Below are positions 12,307 through 24,567 of a stretch of DNA of 64,000 bases, one piece after another; the stretch's first letter is position 1; each line of letters starts with the position of its first letter. A program made the position numbers and the translations under genes. The DNA is taken from contig NC_079491.1 in assembly GCF_020520425.1 (NCBI RefSeq), positions 29,255,449 through 29,319,448 of the forward strand, read 5' to 3'. Origin of the DNA: Spinacia oleracea (taxonomy: Eukaryota > Streptophyta > Magnoliopsida > Caryophyllales > Amaranthaceae). The notes beneath the pieces were generated by a model. The model made no database searches. It was not told where the DNA came from and was given only the letters and a program-made list of their open reading frames with translations.

Positions 12307-13217
12307 TTATGGATCAATATCAGGGAAGTAACCCCAAAGTAGTTGGCTATTTATTGGCCCATTATTTTCTTCTTGGAATAAGGCCTTCCAATAATCAGAA
12401 ACCAACTTCCTTACTTGTTCTGGTTCAGTAATCCAATCTCCATGGCCATCCTTAAGGGATTCAATTCTATTTCTCCTTCTTCTAATTACAGTAGCAAGGT
12501 GGAAGTACCGGGTGTTACGATCTCCATCACAAATGGCATCCATTCTTGACTTTTGGAACCACAACATCTCTTCTTCATTGAGTACCTCATCCATTTCTCT
12601 TCCAAGTTTAGCCTCAAGTTTCACAAGATGTCTTTGACGCCCCTTCGACAACTCAGATTGTATACCTTCAAGCCTTGCCCACAGTTCGGATTTCTTACGA
12701 AATATGTTATAAAATTCCTCCTTGTTCCACTTATTCAATTTCTCAGCAAACTCCTTAAGAAAAGGAACAATAGGCGCATTACTCTTCCAGTTCATGTTCA
12801 CGAAGTCTTGGAAGTTTTGGTGATTCAACCAAGCTGCTTGAAATCGGAACGGCTTAATCGCCATCGAAACAGATGCAAAGCCAGTTGTACTTATAATGAT
12901 AGGGCAATGGTCAGACTGAGACTTTGGCAAGTTACGGACAGCTCCTTCAGCAAACTTCAGTCTCCAAGCCTCATTAACCAAACCCCTATCTAATCTTGCT
13001 GACTTAAGCATCTCTGCAGAGACCCCTCTAAACCACGTGTGTTCTGGGCCCGAGTAACCCAAGTCTAACAGAGCATTGTTTTCAATCCAATTGGCAAAGT
13101 TTCTGCATCGGCGCTGCATCTCTGAAGTTCCTACTCCACTCCTCTCTCCCAAAGTAACGGTTTCATTGAAGTCTCCAGCTAGGAGCCACGGGCCATTGAA
13201 CCTGTCTTTTATTTTCT
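12307..13217 (-). pseudogene. L1-type LINE ORF2, endonuclease C-terminal half and linker
   Basis: After the gypsy insertion the LINE frame resumes on the minus strand with NGPWLLAGDFNE (endonuclease motif GDFNE near 13170). It continues through RLDRGL and SDHCPI (SDH catalytic box near 12900) to the linker before RT, ending DIDP and an in-frame TAA. It is a dead copy. The gypsy TSD CTAAT at 13218-13222 marks its right-hand break. Confidence 0.9.
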
Positions 13218-13222
13218 CTAAT

Positions 13223-16028
13223 TGTAATCCCCCGTAATTTTATACATTTTGTTTATATATTTTAACGTATATTTAATATATTTAATATATATATTTAAAT
13301 ATAATTTACGGATTTTAGAAATGAATATGTAATTGAAATATAATTATTTTATTTCATTTGGAATACTTTTAATGATTTACGAAATCAAAATGCATTTTCA
13401 GATTTTACGTCAAAACGAATTCGAATTACGAAATCACGTTCGATTGAAATTAGAAATTTGGATTCTAACAACTTAAATCCTACTCCTAGCCCAATTGGGA
13501 AAAGCCCAAACCAAAAATAAAAACAAAACCCAAACCAATACTCCCTTTCTCTTCTCTATTTTCACGTGAAACCAAAAGAAAGAGAGCAAACCCTCCTCCT
13601 TCAACCTCACGTACAACTCAGCCGTGTCCTCTCCTCCGCCTTGCTCTCCACGGTGCTGTCCCAGCCGCCACAGCCACCGGCGACCTAACGCCGGTAATCC
13701 TCTTCTCCGTCGTTCCCTTTCTTCCTCCGTTTACGTTCTTTCCTTCCCCTGTTTTCGTTCTCCTCCTCTTTGTTTCTCCTTTCCCTTGCTTCTCTCGTAA
13801 GGCACCATCACCACCACCACCGGTCGGCTCTGTTGCTGCGCAACCTTGCTGCACCGCCGCCGTCCGTCACCTACACCAACAGTCGCCGCGTCCCAGTCAG
13901 ACCGGCGGTATTCTTTTCTCCCTCTCGTTCCTTTTATTCTCTTTATCCTCTTGGTGATTGCCTTCCCTTCCTCACGTCGCTGCAGCCTCCCTCCGACCAC
14001 TGTTCTGCAGCGCCGCCGTCAACCACCGTACACCGCACTACCGCCGCCGTTCCTCCCTCCGGCCGGCGCCTTTACCTCCCTTCTTGATTTGGTTATTTCT
14101 TAAACTCTAAGTAAATTAAATGTTTTAATTAAATGTTATTAATTTAATTTATGTTTTGATTGAATTAAATTTATGATTTTTGTGATTTATTTATGAATTT
14201 CATATTTTAATATTGCATAATTGAATTATTAATTTTCATATTTCATAATTTGATTGAAATAAGAGTTTGAATTATTTAAGGCATGAATTTCAAGGCTTTA
14301 ATAGTTTTAAACCATGGTAGAACAATTAGGAATTACTAAAACTATTATTTTTATACTCTAAGCATTATGATTTGGTTTTGGTAAAGCTTTAAACGAGTTT
14401 ATATTGCTGGAAATTTAAAGTATGATGTTTTGAAGAGTTTTCAACGAATTTCAATTCTCAATATAATTATTATTATGCTTGGAGGTTAATTAGTTAAGTT
14501 TCGATATTGGAGAATGTTCTAAATACGTTTGGGATGTGTTTAGAGTATGTTAGTGTTGCTGTAAATTGTTAGAAATTGATTGGGGAATTTTATTGGTTGT
14601 TTTTAGGCGGAGAATTCTTTGTAGGCGACTTTTGAATTCATTAAAGTGGTCTTGCAGTTTGTTTACACAAGGTACGTACATACGTGTGTGCTTGGAATGC
14701 GTGCTATTTGTTGAAACCATGTTGAAATTGTTGATGAACTTGGTTATGTTGATATTATTGTTGAACTTGGTGATGTTGCTATTATTGACGAACTTGGTTA
14801 TGTTGAAATTGCATGTTTAATACTGTTGGACGGACATATTGAACTTATATTGCATTATGAGAATTGTAACATGTTAGTATGGATGATTGATACAAACATG
14901 TTGGTTGGGAACACTAGATTATTCTATATGTTGGTTTGGATCGATTGATTATTGTTCCCTTTTTAGCTTTTCACTACTTTATGAGGGAGGTGGACCTTGT
15001 TTAGTAAGTTGAAACTTTATACCCATATACAGGGTTAATCATGGTTAAAGGAAAGGTTGGGTAAATTGGAATGAGTCTTGATTGATGCCTTTATGATCAC
15101 TTACTTAATTCCAAGATAAAAACAGTTGTGAACGAATGTGGATTGTATGCCTTATGTGATTGTTGAGTCATAACAGAGTCTCAATTTGTAAATCATGTAA
15201 AGTGAAACTGAGTAGCAATAGCTTTAGACTGTGCACGTCTAAAGTGACGGACAAACAGGAGTTGGGGTTCATGGTGGTAGCCCATGGCCTTTTCTGGAAC
15301 CGGATTGATCACCGTGTTCTATTTTTATTAAAACGTTCCTCGATATCGCAGGTCACTGAGGTTACGGAGTCGCGCCCGTACCTCGTCTTCCTTAGTGAAG
15401 ACTTCTGGATGGACAACTCGGTCCATTGTCTATTTCAACTAAAATAATATTATTGCTAAAAGTCTAGCCTAGTCAAGTATGGTCGTCAAACTATCATGTT
15501 TTGTCTGCCTTTGTTTGTGTTCATTTGTATCATGTTAGGGTTGTCCGTTTAATAGAATCATGTTAGGATTATTATTGATTTAGTATGTAGTACTCAGCTT
15601 TGCTGATTACGTGCTTTTGCTTGTGCATGTTGATCATGGCTATGCCTTATTGATCCTGTGATGACCCAATCTTTGGTGAGCAGTCTCTAAGGATCAATAA
15701 GCATTGTCCATCTGCAGGTTTGAAGATGTTGCATCATTGGGATCGGGAATAGAGAGCTTGTATTTAGTTTTGATTTGCTAAGTTGACTTGGGTTTGTTTA
15801 ATTGGACTTTAAACTTGTCGTACTATTTATATTTCCTTATTTTCGTTGGTTGATTTTTGGGACTAAACCTGTAATCGATTATTTATAAACCTAAAGTTAG
15901 TTTTATGTTTTCCGCTGCAAAATTCTGAATAAGCCGTTACGTTTTCACACGGGCGATAATGCCTGATAATTCTCTACGTTTATATTAAAAGGTTATTTTA
16001 GAAAAGAGAGAATTGTCGGGGTGTTACA
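13223..16028 (+). repeat. gypsy 5' LTR (2806 bp)
   Basis: It begins TGTAATCCCCCGTAATTT and ends GGGGTGTTACA. It contains a CT/GC-rich stretch at about 13600-14090 where frames open on both strands, then AT-rich sequence. Those frames recur identically in the other LTR and are not taken as genes. Confidence 0.95.
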
Positions 16029-16979
16029 AAGTGGTATCTAGAAGCTTATGGTTTTACTTCAATAATTTTTAGGCGCCTAAACTAGCTATTTTTCTAAAAC
16101 GAATTTCCTAGAATTGAACTTCTACTTATTATATCATTCAAAAATGCGTACTTTTTTTTTGGGGGACCAAATTCATTTTATTTTGTTTGAAAGTATATTA
16201 ATATTTCTTATTTAAGTTCGGAATTAACTTATTTATTCGAAACTTTTCGTTTATGTGAATTAAGTACGTTTTTCTTTATTTTCGAAATTAAATTAAATAT
16301 ATTCGGGAAAAAAAAAAAAAATCTTATTCCTTAAGTATATTTATTCGTTTAATAATTATTCGTTTAATAAATATTTATTCGTTTATTATTTATTCGTTAA
16401 TAAAAAAATTCTTATTAATTATTCGTTTAAAAAAAATAAAATAATAATAAATAAAATTTCTTTATTTTATTTATTCGTTTATTATTAATTCGTTTAGTAA
16501 ACTTTTTTTTCTTACTAATCGTTCTTGTTTTATTCTTTAAATTTTTCAATGTTTGACCTATTATGATTTATTATGAGAGATGGGTAATATAGGAAAGGGC
16601 ATATAGGATAGAATTATATGTGCATTAGTAGTTAATTGCTAGCATAAGAAGTTAATTGCTATGTGCATGTGTTAAATGTTTAAGTGTTGCATGTAAATGT
16701 GCATAGAAATTGTTTGATTCCGCCAAACTTATTGTGTTATCGAATTTTGATTATGATTTGGTTGGGAAGTCATTAGTGAGACCTGAAATTGTTTATTTCA
16801 GAAATAAAATATTTCTTTCTAAGTATACCAACATAGGATCTCTCGAGAAGGATCGATATAGAGATCACTGATATTTTTGTGAAGAAAGTGGTGTTTAGAT
16901 GTGAATACATTGCTAGGATAATGTTAAGTGAAGTTTCGAACCTAAAATAGAATATATTACTCACAGGTCGCACTCTAGG
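16029..16979 (+). other. gypsy primer binding site and leader
   Basis: Three bases after the LTR is TGGTATCTAGAAGC (16032-16045), a diverged Met-tRNA type primer site. The rest is AT-rich leader with homopolymers and many TTATTCGTTTA-like repeats (about 16340-16500). No gene is seen before the gag ATG. Confidence 0.65.
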
Positions 16980-18104
16980 ATGGCCAACAATAATGACCTA
17001 GCTGATGATATTCGCCTCTTGGCGGAAAAATTGACCCAGGAAAGAACTGAGCACCCCGATTCTGCAGGGGACATGTTTGAAAGGCTTGCGAAAGTTAAGC
17101 CACCATACTTCAAGGGGCAATCAGACCCTACCTTCTTAGAAAATTGGATTAGGGAGTTTGAGAAACTGTTTGAGGCTGTGAGTTGCCCTAGGAGTATGAG
17201 AGTAGGTCAAGCTGTCCTTTACCTAAAAGATGAAGCCGATCTGTGGTGGAGAAAGAATGAAACTAGGCTAAGTACTGCCGAGGGATTTAATTGGGACTCA
17301 TTTGTTGTTGCATTGAGGGAAAAGTTTTATCCTCCTTTTATAACAAAACGAAAAGCGCAGGAATTCATAAACCTTGGGATGGGGAGTATGACCATTGCTG
17401 GATATTATAGCAAATTTATAGCGCTGTCGAAGTTTACACCTGAGGTTGTAGCCACAGAGGAGATAAAGGCTCAGATGTTTGAGCAAGGGTTGACCGATGA
17501 GATCCAGTTGGGATTAGGTGGAGAAACCTTTACACCTTTAGAGAATGTGTTCAGAACCGCCCATATTCATGGTTTACAGTCTAGAAGGGACAAGAAAAAT
17601 GTTGTTGGGGAGAAAAGAAAAGAGTTTGATGCTGGGAAAAACCGAGGGAATTTCAAGAAGAATAGAAACGTGAATAGGAATGAGAGTGGAAATGGAAATT
17701 TTCAAGGAAGAAGCAATCAGGGGCACCACAACAACTCGAATCAATGTAAGAGAGTGCATCATTGCAAGATGTGCAGTAGCAATCACCCTGGTAAGAACTG
17801 CAAAGGAGAACTAGTGACCTGCAACTATTGTCAGAAAAGGGGGCATAGGGAGTATGAGTGCTTCACTAAGCAGAGAAAGGAACAAAATAGTAATGGAGGT
17901 GGAAACCATGTGAGGTTTAACAAGTCTGGAGGTCAAAATTCAAAGCCTGGAGGGGCACAAGACAATCAAGAGAACTATAATAAGCCTGCAAATGATAACA
18001 ACAACCCAAATAAAGCTCCAGGAAAGTTGTACATGATGAATCAGAATGAGGATGAACGATCTGCCGATATAGATTCTGGTACTTTTCTATTAACCCTGTG
18101 CTAG
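16980..18104 (+). CDS. gypsy Gag protein
   Basis: This 374-residue Gag forms the virus-like particle. The start is the first in-frame ATG (MANNNDLADD), and the retrotransposon gag core spans about residues 35-200 (PPYFKGQSDP, EADLWWR, FYPPF). A basic, Asn/Gly-rich tail follows. It carries a CCHC knuckle near residues 281-294 (CNYCQKRGHREYEC) and an upstream partial one (CKMCSSNHPGKNC). The frame runs a few codons into a protease remnant and stops at LLTLC. It is the only intact coding unit of this element, the pattern seen in elements that supply Gag but borrow Pol. Confidence 0.9.
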   Translation: MANNNDLADDIRLLAEKLTQERTEHPDSAGDMFERLAKVKPPYFKGQSDPTFLENWIREFEKLFEAVSCPRSMRVGQAVLYLKDEADLWWRKNETRLSTAEGFNWDSFVVALREKFYPPFITKRKAQEFINLGMGSMTIAGYYSKFIALSKFTPEVVATEEIKAQMFEQGLTDEIQLGLGGETFTPLENVFRTAHIHGLQSRRDKKNVVGEKRKEFDAGKNRGNFKKNRNVNRNESGNGNFQGRSNQGHHNNSNQCKRVHHCKMCSSNHPGKNCKGELVTCNYCQKRGHREYECFTKQRKEQNSNGGGNHVRFNKSGGQNSKPGGAQDNQENYNKPANDNNNPNKAPGKLYMMNQNEDERSADIDSGTFLLTLC

Positions 18105-20050
18105 TTAAAGCATTAATTAATTCGTTGGCAACTCATTCTTTTGTTTCGTCCTCTATTGTTAAGAGTCTGAATTGAGTAGATTTTGAGGTGATCGATTTAC
18201 CTGTTAGTGTATCTACTGGTGTAACCATAGGGTGTACCAAGTCGTTTAAGAACTTGCCTTTGAAGATAAAAGATTGCGTTTTCCTTCTGATTTGATAAAG
18301 TTTAATCTGAGGGACCTAGATGTAATTCCGGGAATGGATTGGCTAAGTTTGTACAAGGCTAAGATAGACTATGAAATTCAGGGAGTGATTTTAAGGAACC
18401 TTATTGAGAAGTTGACCTCATATAGATGTTTTGAGAAGTCCAAGAACCTTCAGTTGATTCTGTAATACAAGTGAGGAAAATTATGAATAGGGAGTGTGAA
18501 CTATATTTTCCATTTTTGTAGTGCGTTAGAGGTGAGTAAAGAAGTTGGAGTGAAAATCGAGGATGTTCCCATTGTGAATGGATTCATTGATGTGTTTTTT
18601 TGAGTGGAATTGCGAGTATGTCACCTGCTAGAGCCTTTGAGTTCACCGTAGAGTTAAATCCTGTATCGACACCTATATCTAAAGCACCTTCTAACATGGC
18701 ACCTCCTGAAATGAGCGAATTAAGACACAATTGCAAGAGTTGTTTCGTTAAGGGGTATATTAGGCCTAGTACATCACCGTGGGGTGCTCATGTGTTGTTT
18801 GTTAAGGAGAAAGATAAGAGTATGGAATTCTGCATCGATTTTAGGGAGATAAACACCATCAAGAACAAGTATCCTTTGCCTAGGATAGACGACATATTGG
18901 GTCAATTGAATTGGGCGAGTGTGTTCTCGAAGACTGAATTGTGTTTGAAGTACCACAAATTGAGGATAGCTGATAAGGGCCTAAGACCTCATTAGTCATT
19001 ATGGGTTTAGAGTAATGTCTTTTGGGTTAACCAATGCACTTGCCATATTTATGGATTTAATGAATAGGATTTTCCACGAATTCTTAGATAAGTTCGTCGT
19101 TGTATTCATTGATGGTATCATGATCTATTCAAAGAATGAGAAAGAGCATGACAAACACTTGAGGATTACTTGGAGACGCTTAGAAAGAATCTAGTTTTAT
19201 TAAATGAAGTATACAAATCTTGAAGTCATATGTGTATAAGTGACATCGACGGAAAAGTGAAGGACTAAATTGATTGAGAACTATGTTACGCAAGGGAATA
19301 AATTTAAGAGAAGATCTGAGTGGTCCAGGATCGTTAGAAATCATTGTTGTATTGAAAAGATGGGAGGAAACACATGAATTGGTGTAAGATCTAAGAGTTA
19401 AGCCAAAAGTTATACATTTATTAAAGGCGTAATGAGGTTCGGTAAAAAGGAAAAGTTGAGCATAAGGAGTTTCTGTAGATCCTACTAAGAATCAAGCTGT
19501 GAGTGAGTGACCTACTTCAAAGGAACGTGTCTGATATCTAAAGTTTCCTAGGCCTAGATGACCATAATAGGAGGTTGTGAAAGACTTTTGGAAGAAAGCA
19601 AAACCAATGACCAACTTGTTGAAAAAGGAATCGAATTTCAAGTGAAGTGAAAAATGTGAGGAAGCTTTCTAGATTTATCTGTTGTCGCGTCAATTGAAAC
19701 CTTATAAGCCTAATTACCAAACCCATGACCTAGAGTTAGCTGTTATAGTGTTATCTACAAATATTTGGAGACATTACCTTTATAGAGCAACATGTAAGAT
19801 CCTTATCGACCATAAAAGTTTGAAATTTTAGCAAAAAGGGTCCAGTTGAACCTTGGAGACAACATTGAAAATGATACTGCTTTCCACCCTGCAACCGATG
19901 GTCAGACTGAGAGAACTAACCAGACTATGGAAGATATGTTGAGGGCTTGTGTTATTGACTTTAAAAGTAATTGGGAAGACCATCTAGAAGTGTAGAAATC
20001 CCACTTGCTACGATTTTAGTGGAAATATAGCATTGGGGGGATGATTCGAT
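18105..20050 (+). pseudogene. gypsy pol remnants: protease, RT, RNase H, integrase
   Basis: Broken pieces remain in the expected order. RT runs at 18600-18990 (ending in a stop) and continues in another frame to about 19160. There the catalytic FIDD reads FIDG (19105-19116), losing an Asp. RNase H is at about 19700-19830 ([24 protein letters not shown]). The integrase core is at about 19870-19990 (AFHPATDGQTERTNQ). Long stretches are missing between RNase H and integrase, and several stops and frame changes occur. It cannot encode a working polymerase. Confidence 0.85.
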
Positions 20051-20380
20051 GAAGTAGAAATATCCAAAGTTATTCCCTGAGATGAGTTACGAGGGCGTAA
20101 CTCGTTTTCTTTAAGGGGGTAGAATGCGATAGAAATTCGCGCTTTTTACCTATTTTTATGGTATTTTTATGCATTTTTATGCTTATTTTAGCAACTTATT
20201 CATGTTGATGCAAGTAAATAGATTCTCCGCATAAGAAAATGTGTTCTTGAGTATTACAAGTAACTCTTAGTTGGCAAAAGAATGCACAAGAGTGGCACAA
20301 AGTACTTCTACAATAAAAATAAGTCGAAAAGTTTGGAAAGATATGTGAATTTTCGTGTCAAGTTTCGGGACGAAACTTCT

Positions 20381-20396
20381 TCTAAGAGGGGTAGAT
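20381..20396 (+). promoter_or_regulatory. gypsy polypurine tract
   Basis: The sequence TCTAAGAGGGGTAGAT immediately precedes the 3' LTR, the standard place for plus-strand priming. It is intact although pol is dead, as expected if the element still moves in trans. Confidence 0.75.
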
Positions 20397-23202
20397 TGTA
20401 ATCCCCCGTAATTTTATACATTTTGTTTATATATTTTAACGTATATTTAATATATTTAATATATATATTTAAATATAATTTACGGATTTTAGAAATGAAT
20501 ATGTAATTGAAATATAATTATTTTATTTCATTTGGAATACTTTTAATGATTTACGAAATCAAAATGCATTTTCAGATTTTACGTCAAAACGAATTCGAAT
20601 TACGAAATCACGTTCGATTGAAATTAGAAATTTTGATTCTAACAACTTAAATCCTACTCCTAGCCCAATTGGGAAAAGCCCAAACCAAAAATAAAAATAA
20701 AACCCAAACCAATACTCCCTTTCTCTTCTCTATTTTCACGTGGAACCAAAAGAAAGAGAGCAAACCCTCCTCCTTCAACCTCACGTACAACTCAGCCGTG
20801 TCCTCTCCTCCGCCTTGCTCTCCACGGCGCTGTCCCAGCCGCCACAGCCACCGGCGACCTAACGCCGGTAATCCTCTTCTCCGTCGTTCCCTTTCTTCCT
20901 CCGTTTACGTTCTTTCCTTCCCCTGTTTTCGTTCTCCTCCTCTTTGTTTCTCCTTTCCCTTGCTTCTCTCGTAAGGCACCATCACCACCACCACCGGTCG
21001 GCTCTGTTGCTGCGCAACCTTGCTGCACCGCCGCCGTCCGTCACCTACACCAACAGTCGCCGCGTCCCAGTCAGACCGGCGCTATTCTTTTCTCCCTCTC
21101 GTTCCTTTTATTCTCTTTATCCTCTTGGTGATTGCCTTCCCTTCCTCACGTCGCTGCAGCCTCCCTCCGACCACTGTTCTGCAGCGCCGCCGTCAACCAC
21201 CGTACACCGCACTACCGCCGCCGTTCCTCCCTCCGGCCGGCGCCTTTACCTCCCTTCTTGATTTGGTTATTTCTTAAACTCTAAGTAAATTAAATGTTTT
21301 AATTAAATGTTATTAATTTAATTTATGTTTTGATTGAATTAAATTTATGATTTTTGTGATTTATTTATGAATTTCATATTTTAATATTGCATAATTGAAT
21401 TATTAATTTTCATATTTCATAATTTGATTGAAATAAGAGTTTGAATTATTTAAGGCATGAATTTCAAGGCTTTAATAGTTTTAAACCATGGTAGAACAAT
21501 TAGGAATTACTAAAACTATTATTTTTATACTCTAAGCATTATGATTTGGTTTTGGTAAAGCTTTAAACGAGTTTATATTGCTGGAAATTTAAAGTATGAT
21601 GTTTTGAAGAGTTTTCAACGAATTTCAATTCTCAATATAATTATTATTATGCTTGGAGGTTAATTAGTTAAGTTTCGATATTGGAGAATGTTCTAAATAC
21701 GTTTGGGATGTGTTTAGAGTATGTTAGTGTTGCTGTAAATTGTTAGAAATTGATTGGGGAATTTTATTGGTTGTTTTTAGGCGGAGAATTCTTTGTAGGC
21801 GACTTTTGAATTCATTAAAGTGGTCTTGCAGTTTGTTTACACAAGGTACGTACATACGTGTGTGCTTGGAATGCGTGCTATTTGTTGAAACCATGTTGAA
21901 ATTGTTGATGAACTTGGTTATGTTGATATTATTGTTGAACTTGGTGATGTTGCTATTATTGACGAACTTGGTTATGTTGAAATTGCATGTTTAATACTGT
22001 TGGACGGACATATTGAACTTATATTGCATTATGAGAATTGTAACATGTTAGTATGGATGATTGATACAAACATGTTGGTTGGGAACACTAGATTATTCTA
22101 TATGTTGGTTTGGATCGATTGATTATTGTTCCCTTTTTAGCTTTTCACTACTTTATGAGGGAGGTGGACCTTGTTTAGTAAGTTGAAACTTTATACCCAT
22201 ATACAGGGTTAATCATGGTTAAAGGAAAGGTTGGGTAAATTGGAATGAGTCTTGATTGATGCCTTTATGATCACTTACTTAATTCCAAGATAAAAACAGT
22301 TGTGAACGAATGTGGATTGTATGCCTTATGTGATTGTTGAGTCATAACAGAGTCTCAATTTGTAAATCATGTAAAGTGAAACTGAGTAGCAATAGCTTTA
22401 GACTGTGCACGTCTAAAGTGACGGACAAACAGGAGTTGGGGTTCATGGTGGTAGCCCATGGCCTTTTCTGGAACCGGATTGATCACCGTGTTCTATTTTT
22501 ATTAAAACGTTCCTCGATATCGCAGGTCACTGAGGTTACGGAGTCGCGCCCGTACCTCGTCTTCCTTAGTGAAGACTTCTGGATGGACAACTCGGTCCAT
22601 TGTCTATTTCAACTAAAATAATATTATTGCTAAAAGTCTAGCCTAGTCAAGTATGGTCGTCAAACTATCATGTTTTGTCTGCCTTTGTTTGTGTTCATTT
22701 GTATCATGTTAGGGTTGTCCGTTTAATAGAATCATGTTAGGATTATTATTGATTTAGTATGTAGTACTCAGCTTTGCTGATTACGTGCTTTTGCTTGTGC
22801 ATGTTGATCATGGCTATGCCTTATTGATCCTGTGATGACCCAATCTTTGGTGAGCAGTCTCTAAGGATCAATAAGCATTGTCCATCTGCAGGTTTGAAGA
22901 TGTTGCATCATTGGGATCGGGAATAGAGAGCTTGTATTTAGTTTTGATTTGCTAAGTTGACTTGGGTTTGTTTAATTGGACTTTAAACTTGTCGTACTAT
23001 TTATATTTCCTTATTTTCGTTGGTTGATTTTTGGGACTAAACCTGTAATCGATTATTTATAAACCTAAAGTTAGTTTTATGTTTTCCGCTGCAAAATTCT
23101 GAATAAGCCGTTACGTTTCCACACGGGCGATAATGCCTGATAATTCTCTACGTTTATATTAAAAGGTTATTTTAGAAAAGAGAGAATTGTCGGGGTGTTA
23201 CA
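20397..23202 (+). repeat. gypsy 3' LTR (2806 bp)
   Basis: It is the same length as the 5' LTR and differs only at scattered single sites, for example G versus A in CACGTGRAACC and T versus C near the 3' end (GTTTYCACACGG). It ends TTACA next to the TSD CTAAT. Confidence 0.95.
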
Positions 23203-23218
23203 CTAATTCACTCCACAA

Positions 23219-23905
23219 TAGGGATGGCAATGGGTCGGATCTGGACCGGGTCCGACAAGATCCAGACCCAGACCCGCTTTTTAAGAGGTGGATCCAGATC
23301 CGACCCAGATCCGCTGGGTCCAAAAAAATCAGATCCAGACCCAGATCCACTGGGTCTAATGGGTCTAGGGTCGGATCTGGATCCTAAATGGGTCTAAGCG
23401 TATTTTTTTTCAAAAAAAAATTTGTCCCTCATTTTTCTTATATTACGTAATTTTTTCTCCCATTTTTTGTATGTAAACGTAACGTTGCTTTAATAAAACC
23501 ACTAAATATGGAATATTCGTTAATTTTGTTTATGAAAAAAAATCATATTAGCCCTGTAATACAATAAGTATTTAAAGTTTCTAATATTATTATGTATATG
23601 TCACGTCAAACAATTTTTAAATAGTTTAGTATCATAAGAACTTAATAAAGTTTAGCACGTAAAGATTGAATTATATTTAAATTTTAATATTTTTTATTAA
23701 AAAAATTATATATATGGGTCTGTGGGTCGGATCTGGACCGGATCTGGATCTTTAATTCTTGGACCCGGACCCAGACCCGCTCCATTGAACAAAGACCCAG
23801 ATCCGCCCCAGATCCACAGGGTCTAATTTTTTTGGACCCAGACCCTTAAAAATGGACCGGGTCCAACTGGATCTGGATCGGGTCTTGGACCCATTGCCAT
23901 CCCTA
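23219..23905. mobile_element. hAT-type MITE (687 bp) inside the LINE endonuclease
   Basis: The terminal inverted repeats begin TAGGGATGGCAATGGGTC and end with the complement (ATTGCCATCCCTA). They are flanked by a perfect 8-bp TSD CTCCACAA (23211-23218 and 23906-23913), the hAT hallmark. Both ends are dense in GGATCTGG, GGGTCC and GACCCAGA motifs that pair with each other across the element. The centre is AT-rich and noncoding. Confidence 0.93.
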
Positions 23906-23913
23906 CTCCACAA

Positions 23914-24567
23914 CTCTTTCCTTTGTACACTGTCAGGTGATGCATAAATTGCTGAAAATAGCCATGGGTCATCCCCTACCTTCTTCACTTCCACCGTGAG
24001 ATGTTGAGAATGGTTATCAAAGGGAGTTACAGTAACCAACTCCCGCCTCCAGAACATCCATATGCCACCCCTAAAACCCCTAGCTTCGACACGAGTTTGG
24101 CCAGAGAAGCCAATCCTATCGCATACTTTTTATGCTTGCTCACCACTGAGATGAGTCTCAACTAGAACCAAAACCGTAGGATCATTAATTCGAACTAACT
24201 CTCGAATTATAGCCAGCTTGTTTCCTGCTCCTTGGACATTCCAAACCATAATTTTAATTGACATATTAAACATTGAAAAAAGGGGGTACCTATCATTCAC
24301 GTTCAGAGGAACATTAGGCAAGAGACTTAGAAACGCTTCCCTTAGCGCTCTCATTGGGCCATCCGTTTCGATTGGAAGTTGGAATGTTGCCATCATCTCC
24401 GGAGTGTTGTGGGCCGGGGGGAGGTATGTATTTACGTGCATTAGCATCTTGTTTGCTAATGGATGCATACTCACCATTAATGGACCCTCCATCGGGTAAT
24501 CGATGAACGCATCACACGATGGTGGGATCTTGGTTTCCAGTGTTATTGGCACTTGACTCGGGTTCAT
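23914..24567 (-). pseudogene. L1-type LINE ORF2, endonuclease N-terminal part
   Basis: This is the start of the LINE endonuclease, which nicks target DNA. On the minus strand IMVWNVQGAGN (DNA-binding and catalytic Asn box) and VLVETHLSG (catalytic Glu) are followed by an in-frame TAA at 24130-24132. The same frame then continues through IGFSGQTRVEARGFRGG and FSAIYASPD to the hAT insertion. The upstream codons overlap the end of ORF1 in another frame. Two stops plus three insertions make this LINE inactive. Confidence 0.9.

Larger units (their letters stand above)
13223..23202 (+). mobile_element. Ty3/gypsy LTR retrotransposon, non-autonomous, probably chromovirus (Tekay/Del-like)
   Basis: Two equal 2806-bp LTRs (13223-16028 and 20397-23202) flank a short 4.4-kb interior, with a perfect 5-bp TSD CTAAT (13218-13222 and 23203-23207). 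Gag is open, while protease, RT, RNase H and integrase survive only as broken pieces. The two LTRs are almost identical (I noticed about six substitutions), so insertion was recent although pol is dead. Lineage is inferred from the RT fragment ([23 protein letters not shown]) and the PPT style. Confidence 0.95.

Noticed and set aside
13618..14103. Open frames on both strands in the gypsy LTR, repeated at 20792-21277
   Set aside because: They lie in a CT/GC-rich part of the LTR and have no recognisable domain. They are identical in both LTRs simply because the LTRs are copies.
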